Assembly: GCF_046297595.1 (NCBI RefSeq)
Contig: NZ_JBKBHT010000001.1
Location: 1-64,000, forward strand
Direction of reading: 5' to 3'
Length of the DNA stretch: 64,000 nt
Origin: Ferrovibrio sp046297595
Lineage (GTDB): Bacteria > Pseudomonadota > Alphaproteobacteria > Ferrovibrionales > Ferrovibrionaceae
Shown piece by piece: positions 41,355 to 52,043 of the stretch (within the stretch, counting starts at the first letter, position 1; every line of letters begins with the position of its first letter). Under the pieces are notes generated by a model that saw only the letters and a list, made by a program, of their open reading frames with translations, did not search any database and was not told the origin of the DNA. The translations under genes were made by a program, and so were the position numbers.

Positions 41355-41999
41355 TCAGTTGGCCGGCAGGCGCACGCCGTTCGGCCACTGCCGGGCGGTC
41401 TGCTTCAGGTCGGGGTTCTGCACCGACGGCGCGCGCTTGCTGTCGAGTTGACGCACGGCCGTCGCCACCTTGTGCTCGACCGCCACTTCCGACGGCGAGC
41501 GCAGACGCATCTTCACATAGGCTTCGCGCAGCGCCTCGGCTACCCGGCGCTCCAGCACGCTGCCCGGCCCGGTGATGCGCCGGCGCACGATGATGTTCAG
41601 CGCGTCGATATTCAGGCCGATGATGGCATGCAACCTTGTCGACGGCTGGGTCAGGCCGCCGCACAGGTTCTTGAGGTTGTCGGCATAGAGCGTGACCAGC
41701 GGATAGCCAAACAGGCTGCCCTGCCCCTTCAGTTCCAGCGCGAGGTCGTGGATCCATTCGTAATAGCGGCCACGGCCGATGGAGTTGAAGGCGGCCGAAC
41801 CCCAGGCTTCCTTCATGGTCTGCATGGTGTCGCGCGCGCTGCGTTCGAAGTCCGCCTGGTTTTCCACGATCACCTTCTCGATCTGGCCACGCAGTTCGGG
41901 CGTCAGACGCATATCCTGCCCCCGCTTGTAATTCACGGCCTTACGCTTCAGGTCGCCGCGGTTGGCGACCAGCCGGCCGGCGGCGTGGGGATCGAACAT
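41355..41999 (-). CDS. HPt-like helical protein lacking the phospho-acceptor His
   Basis: A 214-residue protein. The centre reads ALELKGQGSLFGYPLVTLYADNL (residues 87-109, two segments), resembling the HDIKGQGG-x-FGYPL motif I know from alphaproteobacterial HPt-type proteins, except that the His-Asp pair is Leu88-Glu89. A His occurs four residues earlier (H84). Long helices flank it. ATG 41999 is preferred over an upstream in-frame ATG at 42044 for its GCGAGG Shine-Dalgarno sequence. It is the first gene of the unknown operon. Homology to HPt is inference. Confidence 0.55.
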   Translation of the reverse strand: MFDPHAAGRLVANRGDLKRKAVNYKRGQDMRLTPELRGQIEKVIVENQADFERSARDTMQTMKEAWGSAAFNSIGRGRYYEWIHDLALELKGQGSLFGYPLVTLYADNLKNLCGGLTQPSTRLHAIIGLNIDALNIIVRRRITGPGSVLERRVAEALREAYVKMRLRSPSEVAVEHKVATAVRQLDSKRAPSVQNPDLKQTARQWPNGVRLPAN

Positions 42000-42118
42000 T
42001 GCTAGTCCTCGCTCCAGGCGGGCCGAATCGGGCCGTCCCGCCATGAAATCATCATGGCAGGCGAAGCAGTTAGCAACTGGGAAAGCAGGCCCCGCCCGGC
42101 TGGCGGGGCAATCGCGCC

Positions 42119-42307
42119 TCAGGCGTCGCGCTGGATGACGCGCAGGCGGTGATTGCAGATATCGATCTTGTCGGCCATGCGGGCACGCCAGACCTGGTCG
42201 GCCTCGCGCTCGGTCTGGAACGGACCATAGCGTTCCTCGGTGCCGGCCATCGGCGCCGGATCGGCCAAGTCCTTGAAAATACCGCCTTCAACGTAAAACA
42301 CGGGCAT
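42119..42307 (-). CDS. DUF4170 family protein
   Basis: A 62-residue protein: FYVEGGIFKDLADP, then RYGPFQTEREADQVWRARM and DICNHRLRVIQ match the DUF4170 pattern, in which the GPF-x4-EA and W-R-A-R blocks are constant. No function is assigned to the family. It stands alone, flanked by 119 and 98 bp in which I see nothing further. Confidence 0.75.
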   Translation of the reverse strand: MPVFYVEGGIFKDLADPAPMAGTEERYGPFQTEREADQVWRARMADKIDICNHRLRVIQRDA

Positions 42308-42405
42308 CGTCCTCATCCTCCGGCCTGTCTTCCGGATACAGGATATTATTCCGCAACTGCGAAGAAAAATACAGGCCCTCGAAGGTTGTAAGTTGGTAAC
42401 GGACC

Positions 42406-42969
42406 CTACGGTTTTGGCCCGAATTGGACCCTGAGTGCATCCACGACCTCGGTCAGCGGGGCATTCCAGTCCCCGGGATGCGGCTGCCGGAAACACCGCA
42501 TGGCCGGATAGAACGGGCTGTCAGCACGATCCAGGAACCAATACCAGAGCAGGCCGTAGCCCGGAGCGGACAGCAGCAGCCAGACAGGCAGGCCCAGGGC
42601 CCCGGCCAGATGGGCGACCGTATTGCTGACAGTGATGACCAGATCGAGTCCCGCATACTGGGCCGCCGCCCCGTCCAGTTCCTGCAGCGGGTCGACGGTG
42701 CTGTCGCGCCAAAGTGAGACGCCCTGCCCCGTCTCGAGAGCAGCCCTTTCCGCCGTGGTCTCGCCATACTGCAAATCGACCCAGAAGGCATCGACGGCGG
42801 CAAAGATCGGCGCGAAATCGCCGAGCCGCAGGGACTTCTGCGGGCCGAAATCGGCATTGGCACTGCGCCAGGACAGGCCGATGCGGGGCCGCCCGCCGGC
42901 CATGTCGGCGAGGCGCCGGCGTTGGGCGCCCGCCATGACTGGGTCGGGTAACAGGAAACCGGAAACCAT
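42406..42969 (-). CDS. C-terminal half of a split TPR-glycosyltransferase (GT9/heptosyltransferase-like)
   Basis: 187 residues covering only the donor-binding C-domain of TPR-linked glycosyltransferases: RPRIGLSWRS, KSLRLGDFAPIF, VDLQYGE, LDLVITVSNTVAHLAGALGL, PVWLLLS and SPFYPAMRCFRQ. No N-terminal domain precedes it; instead the missing half lies immediately next door, divergently oriented. Its ATG is only 23 bp from that half's start, so a normal divergent promoter pair cannot fit. Joining the N-half at 43901 to this frame at 42966 gives an in-frame NLPP-VSGFLLPDP. It is probably inactive alone. Confidence 0.8.
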   Translation of the reverse strand: MVSGFLLPDPVMAGAQRRRLADMAGGRPRIGLSWRSANADFGPQKSLRLGDFAPIFAAVDAFWVDLQYGETTAERAALETGQGVSLWRDSTVDPLQELDGAAAQYAGLDLVITVSNTVAHLAGALGLPVWLLLSAPGYGLLWYWFLDRADSPFYPAMRCFRQPHPGDWNAPLTEVVDALRVQFGPKP

Positions 42970-43902
42970 TGCAGCAGCTTAAGCATCCCCGCATGCTGGC
43001 GCCAGAGATGTCGAAGAACCCCAAAACATCCCCCGCCGCGCTCATGCAGGCCGCTCTCCGGGCCCTGAAGGACGGAAACACGGCCGCCGCCATCCAGCAT
43101 TTCGCCACGGCACGTCGGTTCCTGCCAACCGATGCAGGTCTGCTGCACAGCCTTGCCATACTGTATCGGCAGGAACGCCGCTGGGCCGAATCCTGGTCGG
43201 CGGCAGAAACCGGTCTGCGCCTGCAACCCGATAGTGCGGATTGCGGCGCCGCACGCGCGGCCGCGCTGGGTTGTCTGCTGCTGGATCAGGGCGCGGCAAG
43301 CGAGGCCCTCTTCTGGCTGCGGCAGGCGCTGGCCGCGCAGCCGGAATGGCCCGAGATTCTAAGCCAAGCGGCAGAAGCAGCCTATCGCAGTGGTGAAATG
43401 ACTTCGGCCCGCAGCTATCTGGATCGCGCCGTCGCGCTGGAGCCGGACAATCGGACCCTGCGCATGGCCCGCGCCACCATTCTGCTGAGCCAGCAGATAT
43501 GGATGCCGGGCCTGCAGGATTACGAATACCGCCTGCGCCCCACGCCGGGGCTTGAAGTGTTGCGCGACGGACTGCACTCGCCGCGCTGGCAGGGAGAGGA
43601 TATGGCGGGGCGTTGTCTGCTGGTGGTGGCGGAACAGGGTATCGGCGACCAGATCCGTTTCGCCGGCGATCTGCGCGACCTCGTGTCACTATGTGGCCGG
43701 CTTATCGTCGAATGCGAATCCCGGCTAGTCCCGCTGCTGGCACGCAGCCTACCCGCCATAACGGTGGCGCCGAGCCGTCAGCGGCGCAACGGCAACCGGT
43801 ATGTCTTCGATTACGGCTGGCTTGCCGAACTGGGGCCGGTGGACGCCTGGATCGAAATCGGCAGCCTGGCCCTGCGATTGTTCGAACGGAACCTGCCACC
43901 GG
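42967..43902. other. putative inverted segment splitting the glycosyltransferase gene
   Basis: Reversing this segment in silico joins CTGCCACCG to GTTTCCGGT in frame and places GGAGG 7 nt before a TTG start for the N-half. I find no inverted repeats longer than a few bases at the ends, only a shared GG/CC. Breakpoints are approximate. Confidence 0.6.
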
Positions 43903-43919
43903 ACCGCCTCCGGCGATAA
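42993..43919 (+). CDS. N-terminal half of a split TPR-glycosyltransferase
   Basis: 308 residues from ATG 42993 (TTG 42969 and ATG 43008 are alternatives). Three to four TPR helical pairs fill about 15-190, followed by the GT N-domain signature LLVVAEQGIGDQIRFAGDL and LIVECESRLVPLL, ending at EIGSLALRLFERNLPPDRLRR (two parts) without the donor-binding C-domain. That C-domain is encoded on the opposite strand directly upstream. A simple inversion of about 42967-43902 would restore one protein of roughly 490 residues on the minus strand. Function as a glycosyltransferase is unlikely in the present state. Confidence 0.8.
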   Translation: MLAPEMSKNPKTSPAALMQAALRALKDGNTAAAIQHFATARRFLPTDAGLLHSLAILYRQERRWAESWSAAETGLRLQPDSADCGAARAAALGCLLLDQGAASEALFWLRQALAAQPEWPEILSQAAEAAYRSGEMTSARSYLDRAVALEPDNRTLRMARATILLSQQIWMPGLQDYEYRLRPTPGLEVLRDGLHSPRWQGEDMAGRCLLVVAEQGIGDQIRFAGDLRDLVSLCGRLIVECESRLVPLLARSLPAITVAPSRQRRNGNRYVFDYGWLAELGPVDAWIEIGSLALRLFERNLPPDRLRR

Positions 43920-43991
43920 AACTGGGCTCTTGCCGCCCGGCCGCATCGTTCTAGCTCTCTTTTCAAAGAGTTAGACTGGAATGAATATCCC

Positions 43992-44531
43992 ATGCGCCAT
44001 CGCCTGCTCCTCCTGCTGCTGCCTTTCGCCCTCCTGTCGCTTGCCGCCTGCGGAACCGACCGCCCGGACCCAGCCGGCCAGGCCGCCTATGGGTCTTTCG
44101 AGCTGGAACGGTATTTCACGGGCCGGGTGAAGGCTTGGGGCCTGTTCGAACCCCGCTTCGGGGGGGCGGTACGCCAGTTCACGGTCGATATCCGGGGCAG
44201 CCGGGATGGCAATGCCATCGTGCTGGACGAGGATTTCCGTTTCAGCGACGGGGAGATCCAGAAACGCGTCTGGCGCATCCAGCCCGATGGCGCCGGCAAC
44301 TACTCCGGCACAGCCGACGATGTGCTGGGCGTCGCCCAAGGCCAGACGCGGGGCAGCGCGCTGGCTTGGGCCTATGATCTGCGGCTGAAGACCCAGTCCG
44401 GCGGCATCGATGTCGGCTTCGACGACTGGCTCTACCGCTTCGACGACGAGATCGTGCTGAATCGCGCCACGGTGACGAAATGGGGCCTGCCGGTGGGCAG
44501 CGTGACCCTGGCTTTTCGCAAGATCGAGTAG
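43992..44531 (+). CDS. DUF3833 family lipoprotein
   Basis: A 179-residue protein with a lipoprotein signal ending LSLAACG (lipobox Cys at 20). The mature part contains LERYFTGRVKAWGLFEPRFG and VWRIQPDGAGNYSGTADDV followed by the DUF3833 core WAYDLRLKT and LNRATVTKWGLPVGSVTLAF. No activity is known. It follows the glycosyltransferase fragment by 72 bp, which includes a short CTCTTT-TC-AAAGAG dyad. Confidence 0.85.
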   Translation: MRHRLLLLLLPFALLSLAACGTDRPDPAGQAAYGSFELERYFTGRVKAWGLFEPRFGGAVRQFTVDIRGSRDGNAIVLDEDFRFSDGEIQKRVWRIQPDGAGNYSGTADDVLGVAQGQTRGSALAWAYDLRLKTQSGGIDVGFDDWLYRFDDEIVLNRATVTKWGLPVGSVTLAFRKIE

Positions 44532-44532
44532 G

Positions 44533-44561
44533 TTGACGGGGCCGGGCGACCGACCTATGGT
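44533..44561 (+). promoter_or_regulatory. promoter of tRNA-Lys
   Basis: TTGACG (44533-44538), a 17-nt spacer and TATGGT (44556-44561) start just after the DUF3833 stop, about 60 nt before the tRNA. Confidence 0.5.
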
Positions 44562-44622
44562 CGCCGCGCTTTTGGGGCCCGGCGGTAAGGTTAACTGTCT
44601 GGCCAATCAAGCAGACCTCTGT

Positions 44623-44698
44623 GAGCCCGTAGCTCAGCTGGTAGAGCAAGCGACTTTTAATCGAGAGGTCCCGGGTTCGAATCCCGGCGGGCTCACCA
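44623..44698 (+). tRNA. tRNA-Lys (TTT)
   Basis: A 76-nt cloverleaf. The acceptor GAGCCCG pairs with CGGGCTC, the D arm is GCTC...GAGC, the anticodon loop CTTTTAA gives TTT, the T arm is CCGGGTTCGAATCCCGG, and CCA is encoded at 44696-44698. Confidence 0.97.
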
Positions 44699-44780
44699 CC
44701 TCTGCCTCCCCACACGCCCATTTTATTCGTGATCTGGTTGCTTCATCGGCTATGCTGCTGATGAACAGGGGGGAAACTCC

Positions 44781-45272
44781 GTGAACAGGCAGATCGTCGA
44801 GAGCAGGTTCCGCCTCGATCCGAGCCTGCGTTTCGACCGCCCCGAGCTGCGAGAACTGGCGGCCTTGTGGGAGGAGAAACGCGCCGGACGGATTGCGCCT
44901 GACCGGGCCGATTTCTCCCCTTTTGTCCTGCGCCCCTACCTGCCCCGCATCCTGATCTACGAAGTCGCGCGCAGCGAAGCCGGACGGCGCTTCCGTATCC
45001 GCCTGTATGGCACGCTGATCAGCCAGTATTCCGGCCGCGATCCGACCGGCAAATACGTTGACGAGATCATGAACGAACAGGCCTATGCCGATTTCAATCG
45101 CGGCCTGTCATGGGTGGTGGATGAAGCAAAACCGCTGCGCGCCGCTGGCAGTTACTATTTCGTCGACCGCAGCTTCGTGACGTTTGAATCGATCACCATG
45201 CCCCTCATTGTCGACAACAGCGAGCAGATCGATCAATTGCTGAATGTCACGTATTACGACGACGAGGCTTAA
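44781..45272 (+). CDS. PAS-domain protein (PAS_5 family)
   Basis: A 163-residue protein from a GTG start with GGGGGGA upstream. LAALWEEKRAGRIAPDRADF, LPRILIYEV, RFRIRLYGTLI and GRDPTGKYVDEIM are the ordered motifs of the alphaproteobacterial PAS_5 family. The single domain has no output module, so it may sense a ligand and act through a partner. It converges on a possible 34-residue gene beyond tgt, overlapping it by a few bases. Confidence 0.8.
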   Translation: MNRQIVESRFRLDPSLRFDRPELRELAALWEEKRAGRIAPDRADFSPFVLRPYLPRILIYEVARSEAGRRFRIRLYGTLISQYSGRDPTGKYVDEIMNEQAYADFNRGLSWVVDEAKPLRAAGSYYFVDRSFVTFESITMPLIVDNSEQIDQLLNVTYYDDEA

Positions 45273-45373
45273 AACCAGTCGCGGGTCAGCCGGAACACAA
45301 GGCTGACAAGCCCATAGGCAATCGCGGCGAACACGGCGGCAATGGCAAAAACCCGCAGGTGCCGCAGCAGCAT
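45269..45373 (-). CDS. possible 34-residue single-span membrane protein after tgt
   Basis: ATG 45373 lies 2 nt after the tgt stop. The frame encodes MLLRHLRVFAIAAVFAAIAY, continuing GLVSLVFRLTRDWF, a basic start and one membrane helix. It ends at TAA 45269, overlapping the convergent PAS gene stop. Position and composition suggest a translationally coupled mini-protein. No ribosome-binding site is obvious. Confidence 0.35.
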   Translation of the reverse strand: MLLRHLRVFAIAAVFAAIAYGLVSLVFRLTRDWF

Positions 45374-45375
45374 CG

Positions 45376-46500
45376 CTAAAGCGGTTCTATGTCGCCGAGT
45401 GCCTGGCCGGCGTGGAAATCGGCGGCAAAGGCCTGCAGCCGGCCTTCGGCAATGGCGCCGCGCATGCCGACCATCAGATCCTGGTAATAGGTCAGGTTAT
45501 GCTGGGTCATCAGCATGGCACCGAGGATTTCGTCAGAGCGCACCAGGTGATGCAGATAGGCCCGGCTGTAGTCGCGGCAAGCGGGGCAGCGGCAATGCTC
45601 GTCCAGCGGCCGCGGGTCTTCGGCATGGCGCGCATTGCGGATGTTGATGCTGCCGCGCCGCGTGAAAGCCTGGCCGGTGCGGCCCGAGCGGGTCGGCATC
45701 ACGCAGTCGAACATGTCGATGCCGCGCATAACGGCACCCACCAGATCAGAAGGCTTGCCCACACCCATCAGATAGCGCGGGCGGTCGGCGGGCAGATGCG
45801 GCACGGTCACATCCAGCGTAGCGAACATCTCCTCCTGCGTCTCGCCCACCGCAAGGCCGCCCACGGCATAGCCGTCGAAACCGATGCCGAGCAGGCCTTT
45901 GGCGGATTCCTCACGCAACGCGGCATTGGTGCCGCCCTGCACGATGCCGAACAGGCCATAGCCGTCGCGCTGTCGGAAAGCCGTCTTGCAGCGTTCGGCC
46001 CAGCGGATGGACAGCCGCATCGCCTCGGCGGCGCGCTTCTCGGTGGCGGGCAGCTTGACGCATTCGTCCAGCTGCATGGTGATGGTGGCGTCCAGCAGAT
46101 GCTGGATCTCGATGGACCGTTCGGGCGTCAGTTCATGGCGCGCGCCATCGATATGCGACTGGAAAGTGACGCCCTGTTCGGTCACTTTGTTGAGCTGCGA
46201 CAGCGACATCACCTGGAAACCGCCGGAATCGGTGAGAATCGGCCCCGGCCAGTTCATGAACTTGTGCAGGCCGCCCAGCTTCGCCACGCGCTCGGCCGTC
46301 GGCCGCAGCATCAGGTGATAGGTGTTGCCCAGGATGATCTGCGCGCCGGTTTCGCGCACCGCCTCGGGCGTCATGGCCTTGACAGTTGCCGCAGTGCCAA
46401 CCGGCATGAAGGTCGGCGTCTCGATCACGCCATGGGCGGTTTCGAGTCTGGCCCGGCGGGCGGCGCCATCGGTGGCGCTGACGGAAAAATGGAGGGTCAT
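45376..46500 (-). CDS. tgt: queuine tRNA-ribosyltransferase
   Basis: A 374-residue TIM-barrel enzyme that swaps guanine-34 for preQ1 in tRNAs Tyr, His, Asn and Asp. It has the catalytic Asp in LTDSGGFQVMSL, the second Asp in DMFDCVMPTRSGR, and zinc ligands in CRCPACRDYSRAYLHHLV. ATG 46500 overlaps the queA stop by 4 nt. The start is fixed by GGAG in queA's last codons; a much longer open frame upstream only repeats queA in another frame. Confidence 0.96.
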   Translation of the reverse strand: MTLHFSVSATDGAARRARLETAHGVIETPTFMPVGTAATVKAMTPEAVRETGAQIILGNTYHLMLRPTAERVAKLGGLHKFMNWPGPILTDSGGFQVMSLSQLNKVTEQGVTFQSHIDGARHELTPERSIEIQHLLDATITMQLDECVKLPATEKRAAEAMRLSIRWAERCKTAFRQRDGYGLFGIVQGGTNAALREESAKGLLGIGFDGYAVGGLAVGETQEEMFATLDVTVPHLPADRPRYLMGVGKPSDLVGAVMRGIDMFDCVMPTRSGRTGQAFTRRGSINIRNARHAEDPRPLDEHCRCPACRDYSRAYLHHLVRSDEILGAMLMTQHNLTYYQDLMVGMRGAIAEGRLQAFAADFHAGQALGDIEPL

Positions 46501-47552
46501 TTCGGAGCCTGTCTGAACAGCAGGCTTGTATCGCCGTAGGAATAGAAACGGAAGCCCTTCTCCACCGCATGGTGGTAGATCGCGCGCTGGCCATCCAGCC
46601 CGACAAAGGCCGCCACCAGCATCAGCAGGGTGGATTTGGGCAGGTGGAAATTGGTCATCAGGCCATTGGCGACGCGGAAATCGAAACCGGGCGTGATGAA
46701 GATGTCGGTCTCCCCAGCAAATGGCTGCAGATCGCCGGTGGCGCGCGCGGCAGTTTCCAGTAGGCGCAGCGAGGTGGTGCCGATGGCGATCACCCGCCCG
46801 CCTGCGGCTTTGGCCTCCTGCACGGCTGTCACGGTCTCGGGCGTCACCTCGCCCCATTCGGCATGCATTTTATGTTCTTCGACCCGCTCGGCCTTCACCG
46901 GCAGGAAGGTGCCGGCACCGACATGCAGGGTGACGCGGGCAAAGCGAATGCCGATGCTTTTCAGTTGTCCGATCAGGTCCGGGGTGAAATGCAGGCCGGC
47001 GGTGGGCGCGGCCACGGCACCGGCCTTTTCGGCGAACACGGTCTGGTAGTCGCTGCGGTCACGCGCATCGGCCGGGCGCTGGGCCGCGATGTATGGCGGC
47101 AGCGGCATGGCGCCAGCAGTTTCCAGCGCCATCAGCAGTTCGCCATCGTCGCGGTCAAAGGCCAGAACGATCTGCTCGCCCTCGCGCCCCACGGTTTCGG
47201 CACGGATGCCGCCATCGAAAACAATCATGTCGCCCGGCTTCAGCCGCCGGGCGGGCTTGGCCATCGCCGTCCAGCGACGGTTGCCAAGGCTTTTCAGCAG
47301 CAGGGCCTCGACCTTTACCTCGGCGGGGCCGCGGTCGCGCCGGCCGAACAGCCGCGCCGGGATCACCTTGGTATCGTTGAAAACAAGCAGGTCGCGTGGC
47401 CGTAGCAGCAGAGGCAGGTCGCGCACCACCCAGTCCTTCGGGTCGATCCTGCCGTCATGAAAATGCAGCAGCCGGGCGGCCTCACGCGGCACTGCCGGCC
47501 GCTCGGCGATCAGCGCGGGCGGCAGGGTGAAGTCAAAGTCAGATACCAGCAT
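46497..47552 (-). CDS. queA: tRNA preQ1-34 S-adenosylmethionine ribosyltransferase-isomerase
   Basis: A 351-residue enzyme that builds epoxyqueuosine on preQ1-tRNA using the ribosyl group of SAM. VSDFDFTLPPALIAERP at the start, DLLVFNDTKVIPARLFG, and PTAGLHFTPDL followed by VTLHVGAGTF are invariant family blocks. It is coupled to tgt (ATGA-type overlap), the preceding step in the same pathway. Confidence 0.96.
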   Translation of the reverse strand: MLVSDFDFTLPPALIAERPAVPREAARLLHFHDGRIDPKDWVVRDLPLLLRPRDLLVFNDTKVIPARLFGRRDRGPAEVKVEALLLKSLGNRRWTAMAKPARRLKPGDMIVFDGGIRAETVGREGEQIVLAFDRDDGELLMALETAGAMPLPPYIAAQRPADARDRSDYQTVFAEKAGAVAAPTAGLHFTPDLIGQLKSIGIRFARVTLHVGAGTFLPVKAERVEEHKMHAEWGEVTPETVTAVQEAKAAGGRVIAIGTTSLRLLETAARATGDLQPFAGETDIFITPGFDFRVANGLMTNFHLPKSTLLMLVAAFVGLDGQRAIYHHAVEKGFRFYSYGDTSLLFRQAPK

Positions 47553-47583
47553 GGCTCAGCCTCCCGGATGGGAGGCGCAGGCG

Positions 47584-48066
47584 TCAGGCGACGTCGGCGG
47601 CGACGCGCAGCGAGACGATCTTGTCGGGATCCGTAACGCTGCCATTGCGGGCCTGGTCACCGCGCTTGATGGCGTCGACATGCTCCATACCCTCCACCAC
47701 CTCACCCCAGACGGTATACTGGCGGTCAAGGAAACGGGCATCGGCGAAGCAGATGAAGAACTGGCTGTCGGCGCTGTTCGGGTTCTGGGCACGGGCCATC
47801 GAGCAGGTGCCACGCTTGTGCGGGGCGTCGTTGAACTCGGCATCCAGCTTCTGGCCCGAACCGCCGCTGCCATCGCCGCGCGGATCGCCGGTCTGGGCCA
47901 TGAAGCCCTCGATCACGCGATGAAATTTCAGGCCGTCATAGAAATTCTGCCGCGCCAGCTCCTTGATGCGGGCGACATGATTGGGCGCCAGATCGGGACG
48001 CAGCGCGATGGTTACGCGGCCATCCTTCAGTTCCAGATACAGGGTGTTTTCGAGATCGGCGCTCAT
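47584..48066 (-). CDS. ppiB: cytosolic peptidyl-prolyl cis-trans isomerase (cyclophilin)
   Basis: A 160-residue cyclophilin without a signal peptide. The catalytic FHRVIEGFMAQTGDP (Arg in FHR), MARAQNPNSADSQFFICF and YTVWGEVVEGMEHVD form the active site. It resembles the next upstream gene at about two-thirds of positions in the core, differing chiefly by lacking the export signal. It lies 31 nt before queA. Confidence 0.93.
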   Translation of the reverse strand: MSADLENTLYLELKDGRVTIALRPDLAPNHVARIKELARQNFYDGLKFHRVIEGFMAQTGDPRGDGSGGSGQKLDAEFNDAPHKRGTCSMARAQNPNSADSQFFICFADARFLDRQYTVWGEVVEGMEHVDAIKRGDQARNGSVTDPDKIVSLRVAADVA

Positions 48067-48081
48067 CGGAATTCCTCGACG

Positions 48082-48642
48082 TTACTTGATGTCAGCCGCG
48101 ACGCGCAGCCGGATGATCTTGTCAGGGTCGGTGACCTGGCCACTGCCGGGTGCACCCTTCTTGATGCGGTCCACCGCCTCCATGCCCGAGATCACCTTGC
48201 CCCAGACGGTATACTGGCCATCCAGGAAAGAGGCATCCTCGAAGCAGATGAAGAACTGGCTGTCGGCGCTGTTCGGGCTTTGGGCGCGGGCCATCGACAC
48301 GGTACCGCGCTTATGCGGTTCGCGGCTGAATTCGGCATTCAGCTTCTGACCCGAGCCGCCGGTCCCGGTGCCGGTGGGATCCCCGGTCTGGGCCATGAAA
48401 CCGCGAATGACACGATGGAACACGATGCCGTCATAGAAGCCTTTGCGCACCAGCTCCTTGATGCGGGCGACATGCTTGGGCGCCAGGTCCGGACGCATGG
48501 CGATCACCACCTTGCCGCCGTCCTTCAGTTCCATGACCAGGGTGTTTTCGGGATCGTCGATGCGCTGGGCGTGGGCGGCCACCGGCCAGGCCAGCGCGGC
48601 AGCCAGCGCGAGGGTCAGCAGGTGGCGACGGAGGATCGGCAT
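48082..48642 (-). CDS. ppiA: periplasmic peptidyl-prolyl cis-trans isomerase (cyclophilin)
   Basis: A 186-residue cyclophilin with a signal peptide (about 1-27, cut after AHA). FHRVIRGFMAQTGDP, MARAQSPNSADSQFFICF and YTVWGKVISGMEAVD hold the active site, so it is a tandem partner of the cytosolic copy. ATG 48642 was chosen because it begins the signal peptide; ATG 48651 overlaps coaD and is also possible. Confidence 0.9.
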   Translation of the reverse strand: MPILRRHLLTLALAAALAWPVAAHAQRIDDPENTLVMELKDGGKVVIAMRPDLAPKHVARIKELVRKGFYDGIVFHRVIRGFMAQTGDPTGTGTGGSGQKLNAEFSREPHKRGTVSMARAQSPNSADSQFFICFEDASFLDGQYTVWGKVISGMEAVDRIKKGAPGSGQVTDPDKIIRLRVAADIK

Positions 48643-48643
48643 G

Positions 48644-49164
48644 TCAGGCATCGCCATTGGCTTTCAGGGCCGCGACGCGGGCGCGCATGCGCTCGGCCAC
48701 GCGGGGCGAGACGAAGGGATTGATGTCGCCGCCCAGCATGGCGATTTCCTTCACCAGGCGCGAGGCGATGAACTGATGATTGTCGGAGGCCATCAGGAAA
48801 ACGGTCTCGATCTCGGCATTCAGGCGGGCATTCATGCCGACCATCTGGAATTCGTATTCGAAATCCGACACGGCGCGCAGGCCGCGGATGATCATGACCG
48901 CGCCGATGTCCATGGCGAAATGCATCAGCAGGTTGGAGAACGGCTTGACCTCGAACTCGGTGGCACCCGGCATCAGCGGGCCGATTTCCTCGCGGACCAT
49001 CTCGACACGTTCTTCCAGCGAGAAGAATGGCCCCTTGCCTATATTCACGGCAACGCCCACCACCAGCTTGTCGACCAGTTTGCCGGCCCGCTTGATGATG
49101 TCGTAATGACCCTTGGTTACCGGATCGAACGTGCCCGGGTACAACCCGATGCGCTGCTTGGTCA

Positions 49165-49165
<1 letters not shown>
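48644..49165 (-). CDS. coaD: phosphopantetheine adenylyltransferase
   Basis: A 173-residue nucleotidyltransferase for the fourth step of coenzyme A synthesis. IGLYPGTFDPVTKGHYDIIK carries the ATP-binding T/HxGH-like motif (PGTFDP, KGH). IIRGLRAVSDFEYEFQM and FLMASDNHQFIASRLVKEIA complete the site. ATG 49165 shares a base with the gyrA stop (TGATG), so translation is coupled to gyrA. Confidence 0.95.
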
Positions 49166-51900
<2,735 letters not shown>

Positions 51901-52043
51901 GAAACGGGCGTCCGGAATAAGGGTTTTTATGGGTCGAATCGGGTGCCCGAACAGGCCCTCTGCGGCCCTGGAATCAGGCCCCGGAAACTACCATGGCGAG
52001 GGTGGCCGCAGCAATGCCGGGAGCCCCTCTAACAGGGGGGAAA

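Noticed and set aside
42086..42120. GC dyad in the gap before the DUF4170 gene as a terminator
   Set aside because: No continuous stem with a T-run on either strand.
42967..43902. Site-specific invertible element with terminal inverted repeats
   Set aside because: I found no terminal inverted repeats beyond a few bases and no recombinase gene in the window, so a dedicated switch is not claimed, only an inversion.
52023..52037. CCCCT-ctaac-AGGGG hairpin between the phosphatase gene and gyrA
   Set aside because: Only 5 bp and no T-tract on the minus strand, so termination is unconvincing.
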